Below are positions 24,671 through 34,464 of a stretch of DNA of 64,000 bases, one piece after another (the stretch's first letter is position 1; the number at the start of each line of letters is the position of its first letter). The translations under genes were made by a program, and so were the position numbers. The notes beneath the pieces are model-generated. The model worked only from the letters and a program-made list of their open reading frames with translations, was not told where the DNA came from and did not search any database. Source of the stretch: Nonomuraea thailandensis (lineage in GTDB: Bacteria; Actinomycetota; Actinomycetes; Streptosporangiales; Streptosporangiaceae); NCBI RefSeq assembly GCF_024172165.1, contig NZ_JAMZEB010000002.1:6903501-6967500 (forward strand), written 5' to 3'.

Positions 24671-25504
24671 ATGACGATGGTGCCCACCCTTTCCCGCAGA
24701 GCCCTCATGACGGTGGCGGCCGCGGACCTGCTCGTGGCGTTGGTGGTGGTCTCGGGCATCCTGGCCGTCACGCCGGCGGGAGTGGTGGCCGCGGCGGTCG
24801 TGACGCCGTTCTCCCTCGTGGGGTACGTGACCGCGTACCGGCTGTACAGATCCGCCCGTGAGGCCGGCGCCACACCCCGGGACGCGCTGAGGGCGATCGG
24901 CGAGGCTCTGGTGCCGCTGCCGGTGCGCAGGCTGGTGCGGGCGGAGAGCGCGAACCTGGCCGGCGTCGGGCAGTGGGCCAGGCGCCGGGTGGACGGGGTG
25001 CCGCAGGACGGTACGGCGCTGCCGTACGCGAAGCAGCAGCGGCCGCTCCTGCTGATGCTGCTGTTCGCCGTGATCGTGCAGGCGGTCGCGCTCGAATGGA
25101 TGGTGGCGGCCATGGACGCGCCGGCCGGGCTGCGCGCGGTCGTCATGGCGGCCGACGTCTACAGCCTGCTGTTCGTGCTGGCCCTGGGCGCGGCGTGCGT
25201 CACCCGGCCGCACGTCGTCACCTCGGACGAGCTGCGCATCCGGTACGCCGCGTACTTCGACCTGCGCGTCCCGCGCGAGCTCATCGCCTCCGTCAAGGAG
25301 AGCCGCAGCTTCGACGCCCGGGGTGTGATCAGCGTGCGGGACGGCGGCCTCATGGTCGGAGTGGACGCGCAGACCAACCTGATCGTCCGCCTGACGCGGC
25401 CGGTCGCCGTGACGAGGCCGCTCGGCCGCCGGGAGCACGTCACCACGATCCGCTTCTACGCCGAGGACCCGGCCTCCGCCCTGAAGAGCCTGACGACGCC
25501 GTAG
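24671..25504 (+). CDS. Multi-pass membrane protein of unknown function
   Basis: A 277-residue integral membrane protein not matched to a family I recognise. Four hydrophobic segments are visible at ~14-34, ~38-56, ~124-146 and ~158-180. They leave a basic cytoplasmic loop of ~65 residues in the middle (VRRLVRAESANLAG) and a C-terminal soluble domain of ~90 residues with beta-strand pattern (GGLMVGVDAQTNLIVRLTRPV). The C-terminal part resembles a PH-like or DUF-type domain. ATG 24671 follows GGAGGGA. It sits between the LacI regulator and the galactosidase operon with no visible coupling to either. Confidence 0.7.
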   Translation: MTMVPTLSRRALMTVAAADLLVALVVVSGILAVTPAGVVAAAVVTPFSLVGYVTAYRLYRSAREAGATPRDALRAIGEALVPLPVRRLVRAESANLAGVGQWARRRVDGVPQDGTALPYAKQQRPLLLMLLFAVIVQAVALEWMVAAMDAPAGLRAVVMAADVYSLLFVLALGAACVTRPHVVTSDELRIRYAAYFDLRVPRELIASVKESRSFDARGVISVRDGGLMVGVDAQTNLIVRLTRPVAVTRPLGRREHVTTIRFYAEDPASALKSLTTP

Positions 25505-25521
25505 CAGCACTCCACACCCGG

Positions 25522-25572
25522 CCCCGCGCCCACGCCCCGGCCCCGCCCACGCCCCGGCCCCGCCCAGGCCGG
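25522..25572. repeat. 17-19-bp C-rich tandem repeat
   Basis: Units of the form CCCCGCCCACGCCCCGG occur almost three times, just after the membrane-protein stop. They are intergenic and no gene or hairpin is evident. Confidence 0.5.
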
Positions 25573-25701
25573 GCTCCGCCCACTCGCGGTTCCGCCTTCG
25601 CGGTGTAACGCCAGGCGCCGACCTTGCCCCCCGGGCCGGGACAGGTACGCGAGCTCCTGAAACGTGCGGGTAACGATCCAGCAAAGAGGGTTCCCCCGTT
25701 G

Positions 25702-25749
25702 GCATGTGACCGCTCACACTGAGGCTCAAGCATGTGACCGGTCACATGC
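25702..25749. promoter_or_regulatory. LacI-type operator pair upstream of the alpha-galactosidase operon
   Basis: A perfect 20-base palindrome centred on CCGG, GCATGTGACCGGTCACATGC, occupies 25730-25749. A second imperfect copy with the same left half, GCATGTGACC then GCTCACACTG, occupies 25702-25721. The centres are 28 bases apart. The central CG and position just before the operon fit LacI-family operators. The spacing between TGTGA halves is 4 bases, so it is not a CRP site. Confidence 0.65.
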
Positions 25750-25770
25750 CTCGGGAAAGTGAGTTCATCC

Positions 25771-27972
25771 ATGCCTGCTGACGTCGTCGAGACCGTGCGC
25801 TGGGGGCACACCGGCCTCACCGCCGTCGTGGAGATCCATTCGGATCGCCCGGTCGCGCTGCGCGAGCTGTCGGCCGGAGCACCGGCCGCCCCGGCGGCCC
25901 GCGTGTCCCAGCCGCTGGTGGAGGTGCTGGTGCCGGGCGAGGGCCGGGCCAGGGCGTCCAAGCGGCTGTCGGAGACGGCGGTGGGCTGCCGGTTGCGGTA
26001 CGCGGGCTCCGAGCAGTCGAGCGAGGGCGGCTGGCACGAGCTGCGGATCCGGATGCGGGACGAGGTCTCGGGCCTGGCCGCCGAGCTGACCATGCGTTCG
26101 CCCGACGGCGTGCCGGCCGTGCAGGTACGGGTCCGGGTGACCAACACCGGCGAGCACCCGGTGCCCCTGCTGGCGGTCACCTCGTTCGCCGCGCTCTTCC
26201 CCGCGAGCGAGGTGCGCGGCCTCGACCTCCTGTACGCCGACAGCGAGTGGCTCGGCGAGAACCGCTGGACCACCCGCCCGCTCACCGAGCACGTCCCCGG
26301 TCTCGGCCTGCCCGGGCACGGCCAGCACGGCAAGGGCACGTTCGCTCTGACCAGCCAGGGCACCTGGTCCAGCGGGCGGCACGTGCCCATGGGCGGCCTG
26401 ACCGACCGCGGCACCGGCCGCACGTGGCTGTGGCAGATCGAGCACAACGGCCCGTGGCGCTGGGAGACGGGCGAGCGGCTGGACGGCGCGTACGTCGCCC
26501 TGTCCGGCCCCACCGACCTCGACCACCAGTGGAACGAGTTGCTCGCCCCCGGCGAGTCGTTCACCACCGTGCCGGTCGCCATCGCCGTCTCGGACGGAGG
26601 TCCTCAGGCGGACGCGAAGGCTCCCATGCGCGCGCCCCGCGTCGCGCCCTGCGGTTCGGGCCTCACGGGTGCGGCCGGCGTCGCGGGCGACGGCGTGGGC
26701 GACGGCGTGGAGGGTGCGGCGGCGGCGATGACGGCCTACCGCCGCGCGCTGGTGCGCCCCCACCCCGACCGGGCCGCGCTGCCGGTCGTGTTCAACGACT
26801 ACATGAACACGCTGATGGGCGACCCCACGACGGCCAAGCTCCTCCCCCTGATCGACGCCGCCGCCGCGGCGGGAGCGCAGGTGTTCTGCGTGGACGCCGG
26901 CTGGTACGACGACGGCGGCGACTGGTGGGACAGCGTCGGCGAGTGGCAGCCTTCGCAGACCCGCTTCCCCCACGGCCTGGAGGAGGTCCTGGCCCGCATC
27001 GCCGGCCACGGCATGACGCCGGGCCTGTGGCTGGAGCCCGAAGTGATCGGCGTGCGCAGCCCGATGGCCGACAAGCTGCCCGCGCAGGCGTTCCTGCAAC
27101 GCGGCGGCGTACGGCTGGCCGAGCACGGCCGCCACCACCTGGACCTGCGTCACCCCGCCGCGGTCGCCCATCTGGACCAGGTGGTGGACCGCCTGGTGGA
27201 GGAGCTGGGCGTCGGCTACTTCAAGCTGGACTACAACATCGACCCGGGCGCCGGCACCGACAGGGACGCCACCAGCGCCGGCGCGGGGCTGCTCGCCCAC
27301 AACCGGGCCCACCTGGCCTGGCTGGAGGGCGTGCTGGACCGCCACCCCCACCTGGTGCTGGAGAACTGCGGCTCGGGCGCGATGCGCATGGACTACGCGA
27401 TGCTCTCGCGCCTGCAGTTGCAGTCCACCAGCGACCAGCAGGACTTCCTGCGCTACCCGCCGATCGCGGTCGCCGCGCCGCTGTCGATCCTGCCCGAGCA
27501 GGCCGCCAGCTGGGCCTACCCCCAGCCCGGGATGAGCGACGAGGAGATCGCGTTCACCATGGTCACCGGCATCCTCGGCCGCCTCTACCTCTCAGGCAAC
27601 CTGCACCGGATGACGCCGGAGCAGTTCCGGCTGGTCGAGCGGGGCGTGCGGCTGCACCGGAGCCTGCGCGCCGACCTGCTGCGCGCCGCCCCGTGCTGGC
27701 CGCTCGGCCTGCCCGGCTGGGACGATCCCTGGCTCGCCCTCGGCCTGCGCGCCGGCGAGGTGACCCACCTGGGCGTCTGGCGTCGTCCCGGAGCCACGGA
27801 GACCACCGTCCTCCGTCTCCCCCACCTGGCCGGACGCGACGTCGTCGCCGACCTCGCCTACCCGGCGGCGGACGGCTGGGCCTGCTCCTGGGACCCGCGG
27901 GCGGCCGAGCTCACCGTCACCGCCGCCGTCACCGCGCCCACCGCCCGCATCCTGCACGTCCGCCCCCTCTGA
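25771..27972 (+). CDS. Alpha-galactosidase, glycoside hydrolase family 36
   Basis: A 733-residue cytoplasmic GH36 enzyme that would release alpha-linked galactose from melibiose- or raffinose-type sugars brought in by the adjacent ABC transporter. An N-terminal beta-sandwich domain (~1-280) precedes the TIM barrel. The nucleophile is in YFKLDYN (D487) and the acid/base in STSDQQD (D555); VDAGWYDDGGDWW and GLWLEPEVIG are further family landmarks. A Gly/Ala-rich insertion (~297-325) separates the domains. No signal peptide. The start is ATG 25771 or GTG 25759. It is the first gene of the operon behind the palindromic operator. Confidence 0.93.
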   Translation: MPADVVETVRWGHTGLTAVVEIHSDRPVALRELSAGAPAAPAARVSQPLVEVLVPGEGRARASKRLSETAVGCRLRYAGSEQSSEGGWHELRIRMRDEVSGLAAELTMRSPDGVPAVQVRVRVTNTGEHPVPLLAVTSFAALFPASEVRGLDLLYADSEWLGENRWTTRPLTEHVPGLGLPGHGQHGKGTFALTSQGTWSSGRHVPMGGLTDRGTGRTWLWQIEHNGPWRWETGERLDGAYVALSGPTDLDHQWNELLAPGESFTTVPVAIAVSDGGPQADAKAPMRAPRVAPCGSGLTGAAGVAGDGVGDGVEGAAAAMTAYRRALVRPHPDRAALPVVFNDYMNTLMGDPTTAKLLPLIDAAAAAGAQVFCVDAGWYDDGGDWWDSVGEWQPSQTRFPHGLEEVLARIAGHGMTPGLWLEPEVIGVRSPMADKLPAQAFLQRGGVRLAEHGRHHLDLRHPAAVAHLDQVVDRLVEELGVGYFKLDYNIDPGAGTDRDATSAGAGLLAHNRAHLAWLEGVLDRHPHLVLENCGSGAMRMDYAMLSRLQLQSTSDQQDFLRYPPIAVAAPLSILPEQAASWAYPQPGMSDEEIAFTMVTGILGRLYLSGNLHRMTPEQFRLVERGVRLHRSLRADLLRAAPCWPLGLPGWDDPWLALGLRAGEVTHLGVWRRPGATETTVLRLPHLAGRDVVADLAYPAADGWACSWDPRAAELTVTAAVTAPTARILHVRPL

Positions 27973-28004
27973 ACACCCCCCTCTCAACCGAAGGAAGCCG
28001 AACC

Positions 28005-29312
28005 GTGAAGCTCGCACAGCGTGTCGCCGCCGCGTCGGCCCTCGTCCTGGCCGTCACGGCCTGCAGCGACCCCTCCGCGGGGCCCGCCACGGCCCCCGCC
28101 ACCGGCGGCTCGCCGGCCGCCTGGCCTTCCCCGGCCGCCCGCCTGGACGGGGTGACGCTCACCATCTGGGCCGCCCAGAACAGCAACACCGTGCCCAAGG
28201 CCGTGACCGACGCCTTCACGCAGGCGACCGGGGCCAAGGTGGAGGTCGTCACCATCCCCGACCCGTACGAGCAGGGCGTGCAGACCAAGGTGGCCACCGG
28301 CGACAAGCCCGACCTGGCGTTCTGGCAGCCGACGGCGTCCATGCTCACCGCGCTCAACGCCCGCGCCAACCTCCAGCCGCTCGACGGCGCCCCCTGGCTG
28401 TCGTCGCTCTCCCCCGAGCTGCGCGACATGACGGGCCTGCTGGACGGCACCCGCTACGCCGCGCTGATCACGAGCCCGGCGGTCCAGGGCGTCTACTACA
28501 ACAAGCAGCACGTCAAGGAGCCGCCGAAGAGCTTCGACGAGCTGGTCGAGGTGGCGCGCGCGCTCAAGGGCAAGGGGGTCACCCCGTTCTTCGAGATGGC
28601 CGGCGACAAGTGGGCCACCCAGTGGTGGGTGCAGGTCCAGCTCGCCGACGCCGCGAAGGACGGCCTGTGGGAGCGGGTCAACACGGGCAAGGAGACGTTC
28701 GAGGACGGCACGATCCTGGGCGCGATCAAGAAGTACCGGGCGCTGATCGACGAGGGGCTGTTCAACGCCGACATCAGGACCGCGACGTTCGAGGACCAGG
28801 GCGAGGCGCTGCTGTCCGGCAAGGCGGCCATGGTGATGCAGGTGAACTCGTTCTTCGGCCAGCTCCAGGCCAAGGCCGGCACCGCCGAGCTGGACGAGAG
28901 GATCGGCTTCTTCCCGATCTCGCCGTCGGGGAACGTGGGCACGTTCATCCCCGACCAGTCGAACGCGCTGGTGGCCTTCCGCACCGGCGACGCCAAGCGG
29001 GAGCAGGCCGCGCGGCAGCTCCTGGCGTACTGGATGGGGCCGGGTTACGCCGGCTTCGTGGCCGACCGCAAGACCGTGTCGCTGCGTACGGACGTGCCGG
29101 CCCCTGACGGCGTGCCGCAGGCGCTGAAGGACGTGCACGCCTCGCTCGGCCGGTCGGTCGGGTCGATGCAGGCGCTGGCCGTGGCCAACCCCGACCTGTA
29201 CCTGAACCTGGCCGACATGATCACCGGCAGCCTGACCCCTGAGCAGGTGGCGGCCGCCACGCAGAAGCAGTTCGCCCAGCTCGCCAAGGCCGCCGGCGCG
29301 ACCGGCTTCTGA
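28005..29312 (+). CDS. ABC transporter sugar-binding lipoprotein
   Basis: A 435-residue extracellular solute-binding protein of the carbohydrate uptake (CUT1) type. The signal peptide ends in a lipobox LAVTAC, so Cys near residue 22 becomes lipid-linked and anchors the protein outside the membrane. The mature part starts VTLTIWAAQNSN and has the usual two-lobe pattern, including DLAFWQPTASM and GEALLSGKAAMVMQVNSF. The GTG start at 28005 has AAGGAAG upstream. It lies 32 bases after the alpha-galactosidase and 16 bases before the first permease; substrate is inferred to be an alpha-galactoside. Confidence 0.93.
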   Translation: MKLAQRVAAASALVLAVTACSDPSAGPATAPATGGSPAAWPSPAARLDGVTLTIWAAQNSNTVPKAVTDAFTQATGAKVEVVTIPDPYEQGVQTKVATGDKPDLAFWQPTASMLTALNARANLQPLDGAPWLSSLSPELRDMTGLLDGTRYAALITSPAVQGVYYNKQHVKEPPKSFDELVEVARALKGKGVTPFFEMAGDKWATQWWVQVQLADAAKDGLWERVNTGKETFEDGTILGAIKKYRALIDEGLFNADIRTATFEDQGEALLSGKAAMVMQVNSFFGQLQAKAGTAELDERIGFFPISPSGNVGTFIPDQSNALVAFRTGDAKREQAARQLLAYWMGPGYAGFVADRKTVSLRTDVPAPDGVPQALKDVHASLGRSVGSMQALAVANPDLYLNLADMITGSLTPEQVAAATQKQFAQLAKAAGATGF

Positions 29313-29328
29313 GGCCGAGGAGTCATCC

Positions 29329-30255
29329 GTGCAGCAGACGCTCGCCCGCCCCGCGAGAGCCGCCCGGCGGGCCCCGGCCCCCACCGTGGCGCGCGGCCGG
29401 ACGCACCCCATGTGGTTCCTCCTGCCGGCGTTCGCGATCCTGTTCGTCTTCTTCTTCCTGCCGACCCTGTTCAACTTCGTCTACGCCTTCACCGACTGGT
29501 CCAGCTTCAAGAGCGAGATCCGTCCCGCGGGCCTCGACAACTTCGCCTACCTGCTGTCGGACGGCACGCTCTTCAGCGCGCTGCGCGTCACGGTGATCTA
29601 CGCCGCGCTGGTGGCGCTGTTCCAGAACCTGTTCGGCTTCGGCCTGGCCGTGCTGCTGGAGAAGGACACCTGGCTCAACCGTGCCGCCCGCCTGGCCTTC
29701 CTCGTCCCGGTGCTGATGTCGGCGCTGGCCGTCGGGTACGTCTTCCAGGCCCTGCTCAAGCCGGACGGCAGTCTCAACGACCTGCTCTCGGCGCTGACCG
29801 GCCGGCAGGTGGACGTGGCCTGGCTGGGCAGCACGACGTGGACGCTGGTGCTGGCCGCGGTCATCCACGCCTGGAAGTGGATGGGCCTGTCGATGCTCAT
29901 CTACCTGGCGGGGCTCAAGACGATCCCCGAGGACGTCACCGAGGCCGCCCGCATCGACGGCGCCACGCCGTGGCAGGCGTTCTGGGCGATCCGCTTCCCG
30001 CTGCTGGCCCCCGCCGTCACCTTCAACGTGGCCACGGCGCTGCTCGGCTCGATGAACGGCTTCGACATCGTGCAGGCGCTGACCGGCGGCGGCCCGGCCC
30101 GCAGCACCGAGATCCTGAACATCTTCATTTACCGCACCTTCGGCCAGGGGCTGTTCGCCCAGGCCACGGCCATGAGCCTGGTGTTGTTCCTCATGGTCGC
30201 GCTGCTGGCCTTCCCCGTCATCCGCGTGCTGCGCAGAAGGGAGGAGATCCTGTGA
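29329..30255 (+). CDS. ABC sugar transporter permease (MalF/UgpA type)
   Basis: A 308-residue inner-membrane permease with six predicted TM segments. An N-terminal Arg/Ala-rich cytoplasmic stretch precedes the first TM (MWFLLPAFAILFVFFFLPTLF). The cytoplasmic EAA loop, EAARIDGATPWQAFWAIRFP (~205-225), contacts the ATPase. It starts at GTG 29329 after GAGGCCGAGGAG and overlaps the next permease as GTGA. No ATP-binding subunit follows, so energy is probably supplied by a shared MsiK-like ATPase encoded elsewhere, as is common for CUT1 systems in actinobacteria. Confidence 0.93.
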   Translation: MQQTLARPARAARRAPAPTVARGRTHPMWFLLPAFAILFVFFFLPTLFNFVYAFTDWSSFKSEIRPAGLDNFAYLLSDGTLFSALRVTVIYAALVALFQNLFGFGLAVLLEKDTWLNRAARLAFLVPVLMSALAVGYVFQALLKPDGSLNDLLSALTGRQVDVAWLGSTTWTLVLAAVIHAWKWMGLSMLIYLAGLKTIPEDVTEAARIDGATPWQAFWAIRFPLLAPAVTFNVATALLGSMNGFDIVQALTGGGPARSTEILNIFIYRTFGQGLFAQATAMSLVLFLMVALLAFPVIRVLRRREEIL

Positions 30256-31127
30256 CGGTCCCCGCCTTCGGTTCCGTCGCCCGCCGCCGTGCCGTCTCTC
30301 CGGTGGCGCGGGGGCTCGCCGCCCGGCTGCGCCCGTTCGCGGTCGTCGCGCTGGTCGTCCCCGTCATGGGGGTGCCGCTGTGGCTGGTCGTCGTCACGGC
30401 CGCCAAGTCGCAGGGCGAGGCCCTGTCGCCGAACCTGTCGCCGCCCGCCGAGTGGCGGCTGTGGGAGAACCTGGCGCAGGTGTGGCAGCAGGGCGAGGTG
30501 CCCCTGGCGTTCCTGGGCAGCCTGCTGGTGGTCGCGCCGTCGGTGCTGCTGGTGCTCACGTTCGGCTCGATGGCGTCGTGGATCCTGGCCCGCCGCGCCT
30601 CGCGGCTGAACGCCGTGCTGTACGCGCTGGCCATCAGCGGCATCGTGCTGCCGCCCGCCGTGGTCACCATCGTGCTCCTGCTGCGCCAGCTCGGCCTGGC
30701 CGGCAGCCCGGCCGGCATGATCGGGGTCTACGTCGGCATCTACCTGTCCACGGTGATCTTCTTCGTGACGGGCTTCGTGCGTACGGTGCCGCTGTCGCTG
30801 GAGGAGGCGGCCCGCATGGACGGCGCCGGGCCCGTGCGGGTGTTCTGCTCGGTGATCCTGCCGCTGCTGCGCCCCGTGCTGGCCACCGCGACCATCCTCA
30901 TCTGCCTGTACGTGTGGAACGACGTCTTCTACGCGTTCTTCGTGGTCGGCGGGCGACTGGACACGTTGCCGCTGAACCTGTTCCAGGTGGCCAACGCGGG
31001 GCTCTACCTCAACAACTGGCACCTGATCTTCGCCTACATCATCCTGATGAGCCTGCCGCTGCTGATCGTCTTCGCGGTCGCGCAGCGCAGGATCATCTCC
31101 GGCATCACCGGCGGCGCCGTGAAATAG
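30252..31127 (+). CDS. ABC sugar transporter permease (MalG/UgpE type)
   Basis: A 291-residue second permease of the CUT1 transporter with six TM segments and the EAA loop EEAARMDGAGPVRVFCSVIL (~180-200). The C-terminal AQRRIISGITGGAVK is typical of MalG-type proteins. Translation starts at GTG 30252 overlapping the stop of the first permease. It is the last gene of the operon; the ABC-F gene beyond it is convergent, with only 7 bases between the stops. Confidence 0.93.
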   Translation: MTVPAFGSVARRRAVSPVARGLAARLRPFAVVALVVPVMGVPLWLVVVTAAKSQGEALSPNLSPPAEWRLWENLAQVWQQGEVPLAFLGSLLVVAPSVLLVLTFGSMASWILARRASRLNAVLYALAISGIVLPPAVVTIVLLLRQLGLAGSPAGMIGVYVGIYLSTVIFFVTGFVRTVPLSLEEAARMDGAGPVRVFCSVILPLLRPVLATATILICLYVWNDVFYAFFVVGGRLDTLPLNLFQVANAGLYLNNWHLIFAYIILMSLPLLIVFAVAQRRIISGITGGAVK

Positions 31128-31134
31128 CCGCGCC

Positions 31135-32718
<1,584 letters not shown>

Positions 32719-32822
32719 GGCAATACGCTCCGGAACAGCTCAGGGACACAAGGGTGGCGTGGAAGCTGGTGTCCTGGCTAAGAGGTCCGGGGCGTGGACA
32801 TGGGCCCAGTGTAGGAAAGGGT

Positions 32823-32857
32823 CGCGCCGGCCTGCCACCGATTATCAGGCCGGCGCG
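32823..32857 (-). terminator. Strong 12-bp stem hairpin after the secreted-protein gene
   Basis: CGCGCCGGCCTG and CAGGCCGGCGCG form a perfect 12-bp stem with an 11-base loop, 17 bases beyond the stop of the minus-strand gene at 32875. On that strand a short T run follows. This is the best terminator in the window and also separates the divergent reading context of the ABC-F gene. Confidence 0.7.
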
Positions 32858-32874
32858 GGATCGCCGCCGGGCGG

Positions 32875-33705
32875 CTAGTTCCAGATACCGGGCACGCCGG
32901 CGGGCACCTCGTCCTCGACCTCCGCGCGGTCGATCACGTCGCCCCGCAGCGGCAGGTTCACGCTGACCTCGCGGCCCCAGTCGGTGAACCGGGTGTCCGA
33001 CTCGACCTGGACCGTGGTCTTGGAGACGGGCAGGGTCGCCTTGACCGCGACCCGCCGCACCAGGCCCCTCTCGCCGAAGTACAGCGTGTAGGAGATCTTG
33101 CCGCTCTTGAACCGCGTGCCGTACCGGGAGGCGAACGGGGCGGAGGCGGCGGCGAGCTTGGCGGGCTTGATGGCGCCCTTGAGGATCCCGTCCTTCCAGG
33201 AGGTACGGGCGGCCACGAGGGCCTTGAGCGTGGCCGGGTCGAGGACCTCGACGAGCAGGTTGCTCGGCGGCTGCTTCACGCCGCCGTAGCGCACGTGGCT
33301 CGCGTCCGCGATCGTCAGCGCCTGCTCCACCACCGGGCCGGAGACGTAGCTCACGCTGCCCGAGGAGATCAGCCGGACGGGGCCCGCCTGCAGGCCCTCG
33401 GTCTCCTTCGGGCTGGACTTCTTCATCTCGCGCAGCAGCTTGTCGCTGTACTGGACGGTCTGGCCCAGGTCGGAGGCCACCGGGCCGCGCGAGCCGAACC
33501 CGACCGTGCCGTCCACGGCGGAGGTGACGACCCGGTCGCCCGGGTAGGTGATCTTGGCGGTCGCCCGCAGGTTGACGGCCCTGCCGGGCGCTAACTCGGC
33601 CTGGAGCGCCCTGACCGGGTCGGATGCGGATGCGGCCTGCGCCGGCACGGCGGTGAGCTGCACCATGCCCGCGACCACGGCGACACCCACGATGGTTCGC
33701 TTCAT
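32875..33705 (-). CDS. Secreted protein of unknown function (LppX/LprG-like pattern possible)
   Basis: A 276-residue exported protein with a clear signal peptide (MKRTIVGVAVVAGMVQLTA, cleavage after AQA near residue 24) and no lipobox Cys. The mature domain is rich in beta strands with alternating hydrophobics (SGSVSYVSGPVVEQAL, KISYTLYFGERGLVRRV), and resembles the half-barrel of mycobacterial lipoproteins that bind lipids; this is a fold impression, not a match. It is single-gene, followed by a strong terminator hairpin, and the next gene upstream is another small secreted protein 132 bases away. Confidence 0.8.
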   Translation of the reverse strand: MKRTIVGVAVVAGMVQLTAVPAQAASASDPVRALQAELAPGRAVNLRATAKITYPGDRVVTSAVDGTVGFGSRGPVASDLGQTVQYSDKLLREMKKSSPKETEGLQAGPVRLISSGSVSYVSGPVVEQALTIADASHVRYGGVKQPPSNLLVEVLDPATLKALVAARTSWKDGILKGAIKPAKLAAASAPFASRYGTRFKSGKISYTLYFGERGLVRRVAVKATLPVSKTTVQVESDTRFTDWGREVSVNLPLRGDVIDRAEVEDEVPAGVPGIWN

Positions 33706-33792
33706 TGGTTTCCTTGGGAACGGTCCGGAAAGACGCGATCAATCTGGTGCATCTAAGATCGTCCGTCAAGCCGGACCGGCCATCGGGCATGG

Positions 33793-33818
33793 GTCGCGGC
33801 CCCGGCGGGGGCCGCGAC
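33793..33818 (-). terminator. 11-bp stem hairpin after the small secreted-protein gene
   Basis: GTCGCGGCCCC and GGGGCCGCGAC pair perfectly around a 4-base loop, 19 bases past the stop of the gene at 33838. There is no T tract, typical for actinobacteria. Confidence 0.6.
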
Positions 33819-33837
33819 CGCGGACGGCCTCAGCGGG

Positions 33838-34386
33838 TCAGGCCGGGAAGTCCTTCGGGTTGACCGAGGTCGTCCTGGCGTTGCCGCCCCTGACCGGGTT
33901 GAGGGTCAGCGACCAGCCGGGGATCCGGGTGGCGGTGGTGCGGTACGTCAGCTTCTCGCTGAAGCGCTGGTAGACGGCGTTCCGCGTGAACCTGCCCTTC
34001 GACCTGTTGAAGCTGGTGCCGGTGGTGAAGTAGATCCGGTACGTGCCGTCCCTGACGTCGGTGATGGTGGCCGTGGACTTGGCGCGCACGTAGATGCTGA
34101 TCGCCTTGGTCTTGCCTCTGACCAGGGCGACGACGCCGTCCCGGGAGAGGCCGTTCTTGATCTTCAGCCTCCCCTGGCCGCCGCTGATGCGGTCGTAGAG
34201 GATCGTGCCGTTGCGCGGGCGGGCCAGCGCCGACGAGTCGGCCGTGAACGTCACCGTCGTGGCGGCGCTGCCCCCGGTCACGGTGGTGGCGCCGGCCGGG
34301 GACGCGGTCAGCAGCCCGCCCGCCAGCGCGACCGCGGCCACGACGACACCGCTGCGCGTGGTGGTTCCTTCGAGAAGCCTCTTCAC
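33838..34386 (-). CDS. Small secreted protein of unknown function
   Basis: A 182-residue exported protein. The N-terminus MKRLLEGTTTRSGVVVAAVA with cleavage after GAT-like ASPAGA at ~33 is a signal peptide. The mature part is a small all-beta domain: TVTFTADSS, then RLKIKNGLSRDGVVALVRG, AISIYVRAKSTATITDVRDG and TYRIYFTTGTSFN. That pattern recurs in uncharacterised secreted actinobacterial proteins and may be a surface or matrix protein. It ends with a perfect hairpin. Similarity to its neighbour is limited to being secreted. Confidence 0.78.
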   Translation of the reverse strand: MKRLLEGTTTRSGVVVAAVALAGGLLTASPAGATTVTGGSAATTVTFTADSSALARPRNGTILYDRISGGQGRLKIKNGLSRDGVVALVRGKTKAISIYVRAKSTATITDVRDGTYRIYFTTGTSFNRSKGRFTRNAVYQRFSEKLTYRTTATRIPGWSLTLNPVRGGNARTTSVNPKDFPA

Positions 34387-34464
34387 AGAACATCTCCTTC
34401 GTGACGCATGGTCACGGTAAAGATAGATTAAAGAGGCTTTGATCCGATACCGAATAGGTGACCT

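Noticed and set aside
25730..25749. CRP-type cAMP receptor site (TGTGA...TCACA)
   Set aside because: The half-sites are 4 bases apart instead of 6 and the centre is CCGG, better fitting a LacI-family operator.
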